Source: Bacteroidales bacterium | GTDB lineage: Bacteria; Bacteroidota; Bacteroidia; Bacteroidales; UBA1556 | Assembly (NCBI GenBank): GCA_029939445.1 | Contig: JAOZSY010000077.1 | Coordinates: forward strand, 1-11,042 | Length of the DNA stretch: 11,042 nt | Reading direction: 5' to 3' | Part shown: in pieces, positions 6,530 to 11,042 of the stretch | Position numbering within the stretch: position 1 is the first letter of the stretch | How the letters are laid out: each line of letters opens with the position of its first letter | The notes under the pieces: generated by a model | What the model was told of the DNA's origin: nothing | The model's database searches: none | Seen by the model: the letters and a program-made list of their open reading frames with translations, nothing else | Translations under genes and position numbers: made by a program

Positions 6530-6534
6530 AAGTA

Positions 6535-6981
6535 ATGAAAGCAAAAGTAGAGATAAAGAATAAGCGTGCTAAATTTGAGTATTTTCTGAGTGATGATATT
6601 ACTGCAGGCATAGTGTTGAGTGGTACGGAAATAAAATCCATAAGAATGGGAAAAGCCAATATTTCTGATTCTTATGGCATTTTTGTGGGTGGCGAATTAT
6701 ATATTAAAAACATGTTTATTGCAGAATATGCGATGGGCTCGTTTAACCGACATGAAACACGAACAGAAAGAAAGCTTTTATTAAATAAGCGAGAGCTTAA
6801 AAAATATGAAAAGAAAATAAAAGAAAAGGGTTTTACAATTATTCCCGTCCGACTTTTTATCAATGAAAAAGGCCTTGCAAAGCTCGAAATAGCATTGGCG
6901 AAAGGAAAGCAGCATTTTGATAAGCGAAATAGTATAAAAGATAAGGATTTGAAAAGAGACCTTGATAGAATGAAGCTGTAA
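6535..6981 (+). CDS. smpB: SsrA-binding protein SmpB
   Basis: A 148-residue SmpB, which binds tmRNA and places it in the empty A site of stalled ribosomes for trans-translation. Conserved segments are the N-terminal KNKRAKFEYFLSDDITAGIVLSGTEIKSIR (8-37), the run KANISDSYGIF (40-50), the Arg-rich HETRTERKLLLNKRELKK (73-90), GFTIIPVRLFINEKGLAKLEIALAKGK (99-125), and the basic tail HFDKRNSIKDKDLKRDLDR, which enters the mRNA channel. The length is normal. It begins 5 nt after tsaC and ends 4 nt before the rhomboid gene. The tmRNA gene (ssrA) is not in this window. Confidence 0.97.
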   Translation: MKAKVEIKNKRAKFEYFLSDDITAGIVLSGTEIKSIRMGKANISDSYGIFVGGELYIKNMFIAEYAMGSFNRHETRTERKLLLNKRELKKYEKKIKEKGFTIIPVRLFINEKGLAKLEIALAKGKQHFDKRNSIKDKDLKRDLDRMKL

Positions 6982-6985
6982 AAGT

Positions 6986-7603
6986 ATGGAATACATAATA
7001 TTATACGCTGTTCTTATCTCTACAATTATTATTTCGATACAAGCATTCAAGAATGTTTTATTGATGGATAAGCTAAAATTTAATCCATATCATTTATTGA
7101 ATTCCAAGGAATGGTATAGGTTCTTGAGTTATGGTTTTGTTCATGCTGATTTTATTCATTTGGGAATAAATATGTGGGTTTTGTGGATTTTTGGGAAAGG
7201 CATTGTCTGGTATTTTACATATTTCTTTGGAGAATTAGCAAATTTATATTTTTTGGCTCTATATATTGTTGCCATTGTTATTAGCGTTATCCCTTCGTTT
7301 ATAAAACATAAAAATGACTTATTATATAATGCAGTAGGAGCAAGTGGGGCTGTTTCTGCAGTAGTTTATGCTAGTATTATTATTTCACCCACTTCCGAAA
7401 TGTATTTATTTCTTATTCCATTTGGAATACCAGCGTGGATATTTGGAATTTTATACCTTGTTTACACTATTGTAATGGATAAGCGAGGAAATTCTACAAT
7501 TGGGCATAGTGCTCACTTATGGGGCGCAATATATGGTTTACTTTTTATGTTAATTGCTCGTCCACAAACATATATTGAGTTTATAAAGCAAATACTGGGA
7601 TAA
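6986..7603 (+). CDS. Rhomboid family intramembrane serine protease
   Basis: A 205-residue membrane protein with about six hydrophobic helices. Key residues match the rhomboid fold: H53, H58 and N62 in HADFIHLGINMWVL (the oxyanion-side motif), the catalytic serine S120 in GASG (118-121), and the catalytic histidine H177 in SAHLWG (175-180). With both dyad residues present it is predicted to be active and to cleave transmembrane substrates at the membrane. There is no extra cytoplasmic domain, as in the short bacterial rhomboids. It lies 4 nt after smpB and 43 nt before sfsA, within one apparent operon; the substrate cannot be inferred. The loop between the second and third helices (71-82, KGIVWYFTYFFG) is aromatic and may lie in the lipid interface. 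The family call is firm. Confidence 0.93.
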   Translation: MEYIILYAVLISTIIISIQAFKNVLLMDKLKFNPYHLLNSKEWYRFLSYGFVHADFIHLGINMWVLWIFGKGIVWYFTYFFGELANLYFLALYIVAIVISVIPSFIKHKNDLLYNAVGASGAVSAVVYASIIISPTSEMYLFLIPFGIPAWIFGILYLVYTIVMDKRGNSTIGHSAHLWGAIYGLLFMLIARPQTYIEFIKQILG

Positions 7604-7635
7604 TAGTATAAAGGAATAAATACATAAATTCATTT

Positions 7636-7640
7636 GGAGA
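7636..7640 (+). promoter_or_regulatory. Shine-Dalgarno-like GGAGA before sfsA
   Basis: GGAGA sits 6 nt upstream of the sfsA ATG. Such a site is standard in most bacteria but uncommon in Bacteroidota, and the other starts in this window lack one. It supports the chosen start, but five bases can arise by chance. Confidence 0.4.
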
Positions 7641-7646
7641 ATTACT

Positions 7647-8339
7647 ATGAAATTTGATCAAAAGCTAGTATCGGGCAAACTAATAAAGAGATATAAAAGA
7701 TTTCTTACAGATGTGGAGTTGGAAGATGGGAGTATAGTAGTAGCTCATTGTACAAATTCGGGAACCATGAAAAGCTGCCTTGAAGAAGGTGCACCAGTAT
7801 TGCTCAGCCCGGCTAAGGACCCTAAGCGTAAAACACGTTTCACTTGGGAAATAATATATATAAATGGAGGATGGATAGGAATTAATACTATTATTCCCAA
7901 CCAGCTGGTATATGAAGCAGTTAAGAATAACGAAATAGTTGGTTTAGAGAATTATACCAATGTTAGGCGAGAGGTTAAATTTGAAGATAGTAGATTGGAT
8001 GTATTTGCAGAAAATGAAAATGAAAAATGTTTTATTGAAGTAAAGAATGTAACTATGAAAGTAGGGGATGCAGCACTTTTTCCGGATGCGGTAACTACTC
8101 GTGGATTGAAGCACTTGGAAACTTTAATAAGAATAAAGAAACAGGGAATGAGAGCTGTGATGGTTTATGTAATACAGCGAATGGATGTGGATAACTTTGG
8201 AGTAGCAAAACATATAGATCCCAAATATGCAGAAGCATTGCAAAGAGCAATAGACCAAGGGGTGGAGATTTTTCCGATACAAGCAGAAGTTAGCCCATTA
8301 GGAATAGAATTGAGGAACAAACTTCCAATTAATATTTAA
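7647..8339 (+). CDS. sfsA: SfsA family nuclease-fold protein
   Basis: A 230-residue SfsA. The family was first named for a role in sugar fermentation in E. coli and is now considered to have a DNA/RNA nuclease-like fold. An N-terminal OB-like region contains VVAHCTNSGTMKSC (31-44) and SPAKDPKRKTRFTWE (54-68). The C-terminal half holds the likely active site: SRLDVF (115-120), FIEVKNVT (129-136, an E-x-K pattern typical of PD-(D/E)xK nucleases) and FPDAVTTRGLKHLETL (145-160). Length and motif order match the family. It is the last gene of the plus-strand run, 43 nt after the rhomboid gene, with a GGAGA site before its ATG. It converges on the SSB genes across a shared hairpin. Physiological function is not known. 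Confidence 0.95.
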   Translation: MKFDQKLVSGKLIKRYKRFLTDVELEDGSIVVAHCTNSGTMKSCLEEGAPVLLSPAKDPKRKTRFTWEIIYINGGWIGINTIIPNQLVYEAVKNNEIVGLENYTNVRREVKFEDSRLDVFAENENEKCFIEVKNVTMKVGDAALFPDAVTTRGLKHLETLIRIKKQGMRAVMVYVIQRMDVDNFGVAKHIDPKYAEALQRAIDQGVEIFPIQAEVSPLGIELRNKLPINI

Positions 8340-8377
8340 GCATCCACAAATTGCATAAAATTTACACAAAAAAGAAA

Positions 8378-8411
8378 AAGGGAGATATAGATTATTATCC
8401 ATATCTCCCTT
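8378..8411 (-). terminator. Terminator between sfsA and the SSB genes
   Basis: An 11-bp perfect stem (AAGGGAGATAT 8378-8388, ATATCTCCCTT 8401-8411) has a 12-nt loop. On the minus strand it continues into TTTTTCTTTTTTT, a strong U tract, so it mainly ends the ssb transcript. The plus strand has only TATATTATT after it, so stopping of the sfsA message would be weaker. Confidence 0.85.
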
Positions 8412-8433
8412 ATATTATTAGAACATTTATTGA

Positions 8434-8775
8434 TTAAGCAATCATTTGGTTGAGCATAAGAAGTTCACTAACTTCAATTTCTGTTCTATAATTAGATTTA
8501 CCAGTTTTATCTTTCCAGCTTTTGCTGATTAATCTACCATTAATCGAAAGTTGCATTCCTTTCTTCACATACTTCTCTACAATATCCACAAGGGCATCTT
8601 TTACAATTAGTGTATGCCATTGTGTGGTGATTTTATATTCACCATTTAGTTTTTTATAACTCTCATTGGTGGCAAGTATTAGAATTGCTTTTTGGCTTCC
8701 ATTCTTAAACTTTTTGATTGTTGGCTCATTCCCCAAATGTCCAATTAGTTTTACTGTATTGCGTAAGTTTTTCAT
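8434..8775 (-). CDS. Short single-stranded DNA-binding protein, divergent third copy
   Basis: A 113-residue SSB with the OB fold (MKNLRNTVKLIGHLGNEP at the start, ATNESYKK 35-42, TTQWHTLIV 50-58, LSINGRL 76-82, YRTEIEV 96-102). By hand it matches the other two copies at about half of positions, against about three quarters between those two. Where the others have V-W-G at 58-60 (the place of E. coli F60-G61, where F60 contacts ssDNA) this copy has V-K-D, so one aromatic stacking residue is replaced by Lys. W53 and W87 are kept, and Y40 occupies the place of E. coli W40. It ends LNQMIA with no acidic tail. It is last in the SSB run, 62 nt after the middle copy and 23 nt before the terminator hairpin. 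Confidence 0.9.
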   Translation of the reverse strand: MKNLRNTVKLIGHLGNEPTIKKFKNGSQKAILILATNESYKKLNGEYKITTQWHTLIVKDALVDIVEKYVKKGMQLSINGRLISKSWKDKTGKSNYRTEIEVSELLMLNQMIA

Positions 8776-8837
8776 GATTATGATTTTATTAGTAAGTAAT
8801 ATGAGTTTTTACTCTGATTATTATTCGGTACTTTTAT

Positions 8838-9185
8838 CTATGCCGATTTTTGTTTTTTGTCGAGCATTAGAAAATCATTGGTAATAATCTCTGTACGGTA
8901 GTGCTTCTTATTGTCCTTGTCTTCCCATATATTTGTAGTAAGGCGGCCTTCAATCATTACTTGCGATCCTTTTTTTAAGTAATCTCTTACGGTTTTTGCT
9001 TGAGCACCCCATACTACAATATTATGCCACTGTGTTGCTTCAATTTTCTTACCATCTTTTGTTTTATAGCTTTCGTCTGTAGCAATTGCAAATTTTGCAA
9101 GTTGGCTTCCGTTTGATAATTCTTTGTATTCTGGAGTATCTCCAATATGTCCAATTAGGTTTACTGAGTTGCGTAGGTTTTTCAT
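8838..9185 (-). CDS. Short single-stranded DNA-binding protein, middle copy
   Basis: A 115-residue SSB of the bacterial homotetrameric type: MKNLRNSVNLIGHIGDTP, then ATDESYK, TQWHNIVVWG (51-60), RDYLKKGSQVMIEGRLTT (67-84), W87 and HYRTEIITNDFLMLDKK. W53, W59 and W87 match the ssDNA-contacting aromatics of E. coli SSB (W54, F60, W88). It binds and protects ssDNA. It lacks the Pro/Gly-rich linker and the acidic DIPF-type C-terminal tip that recruits replication and repair enzymes, and ends LDKKQKSA. It is about three quarters identical to the first copy, so the two derive from recent duplication. It is separated from both neighbours by exactly 62 nt and has no -7 motif of its own. Confidence 0.93.
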   Translation of the reverse strand: MKNLRNSVNLIGHIGDTPEYKELSNGSQLAKFAIATDESYKTKDGKKIEATQWHNIVVWGAQAKTVRDYLKKGSQVMIEGRLTTNIWEDKDNKKHYRTEIITNDFLMLDKKQKSA

Positions 9186-9247
9186 GTTTTTCTAGATTTT
9201 ATTTGTTATTAATTATTAAGATTATTATTTTTAAAATTGCTTATTAC

Positions 9248-9589
9248 TTATGATTGTTTTTTGTCTAGCATCAAAAAATCATTTACTACAATCTGACTGC
9301 GATATTGTTTAACACCTTCTTTATTGTCCCAAGTTTCGGTAGTAAGGCGACCTTCAATCATTACCTTCGATCCTTTTTTTAGGTAATCACGTACAGTCTT
9401 TGCTTGTGCTCCCCATACAATTAGGTTATGCCATTCTGTTGCATCTACTTTCTCACCACTTTTATTCTTATAGCTTTCGTCTGTAGCAATTGCAAATTTT
9501 GCTAATGTTGTTCCATTATCTAATTCTTTAAATTCAGGAGTGTCGCCTAGGTGGCCAATTAATGTTACTGAGTTGCGTAAGTTTTTCAT
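9248..9589 (-). CDS. Short single-stranded DNA-binding protein, promoter-proximal copy
   Basis: A 113-residue SSB, the first gene of the triplet. The OB-fold motifs are MKNLRNSVTLIGHLGDTPEF, LAKFAIATDESYK (29-41), ATEWHNLIVWGAQAKTVRDYL (50-70), GSKVMIEGRLTTETW (73-87) and YRSQIVVNDFLML. The aromatics W53, W59 and W87 are all present. It ends LDKKQS, without linker or acidic tip, so it should coat ssDNA but not recruit partners through the usual tail. The length equals that of tail-less accessory SSBs such as B. subtilis SsbB, used in natural transformation; that functional parallel is only inference. The start is ATG at 9589, about 67 nt after a -7 motif, which appears to drive all three copies. 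A canonical replicative ssb is expected elsewhere in the genome. Confidence 0.94.
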   Translation of the reverse strand: MKNLRNSVTLIGHLGDTPEFKELDNGTTLAKFAIATDESYKNKSGEKVDATEWHNLIVWGAQAKTVRDYLKKGSKVMIEGRLTTETWDNKEGVKQYRSQIVVNDFLMLDKKQS

Positions 9590-9655
9590 AATAATATTTG
9601 TTTAAAAGTTAATAATTTGTTTTGTCGCTCTACCTATTTGGTTGATTTGACGAGG

Positions 9656-9663
9656 CAAAAGTA
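9656..9663 (-). promoter_or_regulatory. -7 motif (TACTTTTG) for the SSB triplet
   Basis: On the minus strand TACTTTTG matches TAnnTTTG and lies 66 nt before the first SSB ATG, giving a leader of about 60 nt. No TTG at the expected -33 spacing is visible. It is the only such motif I find in front of any of the three SSB genes, which supports one shared transcript. Confidence 0.55.
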
Positions 9664-9934
9664 TATACACTGCAATCCTTTACTTGGTTAATAAATAATT
9701 ACTTACGTTTAACATTCGTTTGTTGTCGTTTATTGTCGGATATATAACTAATATAAAGTAGTATATAGTTTTTATTGTTTATTATAAAAACTGTATTATT
9801 ATTTGGGAATTATGATTTAATATGGTTATTTGTGTTTAAAGTAATTAATAAGCCAAGGATATAGAATAGTAATGCTTGGCTTTTGAAACTTATTGTTATA
9901 ACAAATAATTATGATTTATTAGGTAATAATTAAC
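9664..9934. other. AT-rich gene-free spacer between the divergent SSB and 10005 genes
   Basis: The whole gap between genes is 9590-10004 (415 bp). Outside the SSB leader and promoter (9590-9663) and the promoter and leader of the next gene (9935-10004), the middle holds no convincing reading frame. ATG-started frames here close within a few codons. The only structured element is the hairpin at 9850-9882. I see no tRNA, repeat array or inverted repeat of an insertion sequence. Confidence 0.6.
9850..9882 (+). other. Orphan hairpin with T run in the 9590-10004 spacer
   Basis: AAGCCAAG (9850-9857) pairs perfectly with CTTGGCTT (9875-9882) across a 17-nt loop and is followed by TTG. It resembles a weak plus-strand terminator, but no gene lies upstream on that strand. 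It could end a small RNA, be a relic, or protect the downstream promoter from read-through. Confidence 0.5.
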
Positions 9935-9942
9935 TATCTTTG
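9935..9942 (+). promoter_or_regulatory. -7 motif (TATCTTTG) for the outer-membrane protein gene
   Basis: TATCTTTG fits TAnnTTTG and lies 62 nt before the ATG at 10005, so the leader is about 55 nt. No clear -33 TTG is present. It is the nearest match to the consensus upstream of this gene. Confidence 0.55.
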
Positions 9943-10004
9943 TAGTAATAATTATTATTAATTGACATTAAAGATTTGATCAGAGGTATAAAAAAACAAA
10001 GAAT

Positions 10005-10796
10005 ATGAAAACACTTAACATTTTAATAATTCTAGCGAGTATGCTATTCTCCATTAATGCCATTTCTCAGGATCGCATTATAAAAACAAATAGCGATACC
10101 ATTTATTGTAAAATTACAGAGATAGGTACTGAAGAAATTAAGTATAAACTAAAAGACTATCCTAGTGACTTAATATTTACTATTGATGTAGAAAAGGTTA
10201 GAAAAATTGTATTAAATGGGGGTAAAGAAATACCTTTTACTTCGGAGATGGACAACCCTGAAAATTATACTGACAACAAAAAGAATGCTATAAAAATTCA
10301 TTTCATGTCTCCAATAATGGGGAATATATCTTTTGCTTACGAAAAGAGCATTAGCCCTGGAAGAAGCATGGAGTTTGGTATTGGTTATATTTATGGTAAT
10401 GAAAATACTGGAGAACAAGACAATGGTATTATACTTAGAGCAGGTTATAAATTTATGAGAACGCCAGATTTCTACGTTAGAAAACTAAAGTATTCTCATT
10501 TATTAAAAGGTTCTTATATTAAGCCTGAATTAATCTTTAATTCTTTTAGTACTCATGAACATAATTATCAAACGGGTAATTATACTAAAACAAATGCAAC
10601 ATCTATCTCAGTTTTACTTATTACCGGAAAACAGATTGTTTATAGTAATTCGTTTTTAATTGATTTTTATTTTGGCGGTGGATATGGATATACAAATAAT
10701 GATAATATTAATTATTATTATAGTAATACTATAGTTGATATGGATGTTCCATTTAGTTTCACTGCAGGTTTAAAGGTTGGTTTTTTGTTTAAATAA
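10005..10796 (+). CDS. Exported protein, probable outer-membrane beta-barrel, function unknown
   Basis: A 263-residue protein. Residues 1-22 form a signal peptide (MKTLNILIILASMLFSINAISQ, no lipobox cysteine). The first mature part (23-78, DRIIKTNSDTIYCKITEIGTEEIKYKL onward to a V-x-x-I-V-L-N-G-G-K-E-I strand) is a short beta domain of a type often seen at the start of Bacteroidota envelope proteins. From about residue 95 there are repeated alternating hydrophobic/aromatic strands (ISFAYEKSI, MEFGIGYIYGN, GIILRAGYKFM, FLIDFYFGGGYGY, FSFTAGLKVGFLF), ending in Phe-Lys. This is the pattern of a small beta barrel with a near-terminal aromatic. I do not recognise the family beyond that and assign no function. 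It stands alone, with its own promoter and a long terminator. Confidence 0.8.
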   Translation: MKTLNILIILASMLFSINAISQDRIIKTNSDTIYCKITEIGTEEIKYKLKDYPSDLIFTIDVEKVRKIVLNGGKEIPFTSEMDNPENYTDNKKNAIKIHFMSPIMGNISFAYEKSISPGRSMEFGIGYIYGNENTGEQDNGIILRAGYKFMRTPDFYVRKLKYSHLLKGSYIKPELIFNSFSTHEHNYQTGNYTKTNATSISVLLITGKQIVYSNSFLIDFYFGGGYGYTNNDNINYYYSNTIVDMDVPFSFTAGLKVGFLFK

Positions 10797-10810
10797 TATG
10801 TCCTTAGCAT

Positions 10811-10855
10811 AAAAGAAAAGACCAAGAAAATATTATTTTCTTGGTCTTTTCTTTT
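10811..10855. terminator. Long perfect bidirectional terminator
   Basis: A 21-bp perfect stem (10811-10831 with 10835-10855) has a 3-nt loop; A-rich left arms and T-rich right arms give a U tract on both strands. It starts 15 nt after the stop of the outer-membrane protein gene and could also end a minus-strand gene coming from beyond the window. Confidence 0.9.
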
Positions 10856-10989
10856 GCGATTATTTTTGAAAACTGCAGTTATAATCCTTAGTAGTATTTA
10901 GTCAAAAGCCATAAAGGTTGTAAGATTGCCTGCAAATAGCTAATAATCAATTATTTCATAATTATTCATAAAATACTTTTTTAGTTTAA

Positions 10990-11042
10990 TTAAAAGACTA
11001 CTTTTGCGCCTTCGTAAAATTCGAGCTCGGTTCTATTGGGCT
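10990..11042 (-). CDS. Possible C-terminal end of a gene entering from the right edge
   Basis: On the minus strand one frame reads P-N-R-T-E-L-E-F-Y-E-G-A-K-V-V-F and then TAA at 10990-10992. It has a protein-like mix of charged and hydrophobic residues and would converge on the 21-bp terminator at 10811-10855. Sixteen codons are too few to identify the gene or to exclude chance; the other two minus frames also close within the segment. Confidence 0.35.
   Translation of the reverse strand, partial: PNRTELEFYEGAKVVF

Noticed and set aside
6781..7050. Minus-strand frame over smpB and the rhomboid start
   Set aside because: Antisense to conserved smpB motifs; no start context or family resemblance.
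8338..9700. Prophage or integrative element around the SSB triplet
   Set aside because: No integrase, recombinase, phage or conjugation gene, no flanking direct repeats and no shift in base composition are visible; the neighbours are core genes.

Overview
The window is an AT-rich chromosomal stretch from a member of the Bacteroidota. The basis is the set of protein relatives, the repeated -7 promoter motif TAnnTTTG in front of genes, the near absence of Shine-Dalgarno sequences, and a zapA / structured RNA / rny arrangement familiar from this phylum. An order such as Bacteroidales or a relative is likely, but I cannot settle it from sequence alone. Most of the content is core housekeeping. 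There are no insertion sequences, CRISPR arrays, phage genes or toxin-antitoxin pairs that I can support.

Layout. (1) 1-603: the 3' end of gyrB on the plus strand, with a terminator hairpin shared with the convergent Nudix hydrolase gene (708-1154, minus). (2) 1251-3623, all minus: a small coiled-coil gene, zapA, a structured RNA that fits 6S RNA, then rny (RNase Y). A well-formed promoter lies at 3658-3689 and a terminator at 1195-1224. (3) 3828-3971: tRNA-Pro(GGG) on minus, followed 65 bp downstream by a decayed copy of its own 3' end. (4) 4128-4874, plus: a two-helix membrane protein and a secreted DUF2147 protein, ended by a strong terminator. (5) 4918-8339, plus: a tight five-gene run of glycosyltransferase family 9 (heptosyltransferase-like), TsaC/YrdC (tRNA t6A synthesis), SmpB (trans-translation), a rhomboid protease and SfsA. 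(6) 8378-9663, minus: three tandem genes for short SSB proteins, all lacking the usual acidic C-terminal tail. They have one recognisable promoter and one terminator. (7) 9664-10004: a gene-free spacer with an unexplained hairpin and a promoter. (8) 10005-10796, plus: an exported, probably outer-membrane beta-barrel protein of unknown role, ended by a 21-bp perfect hairpin. (9) 10990-11042, minus: a possible C-terminal end of another gene.

How the genes relate. The plus-strand operon of region 5 mixes envelope sugar transfer with translation-quality genes (t6A, tmRNA partner), and no single pathway is evident. Region 2 joins cell-division regulation (ZapA and its coiled-coil neighbour) to RNA control (6S-like RNA, RNase Y). 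The most unusual element is the SSB triplet. Two copies are close paralogues. The third has diverged and has lost an aromatic DNA-contacting position, so it looks like a specialised accessory set. I see no convincing new multi-gene system beyond that.
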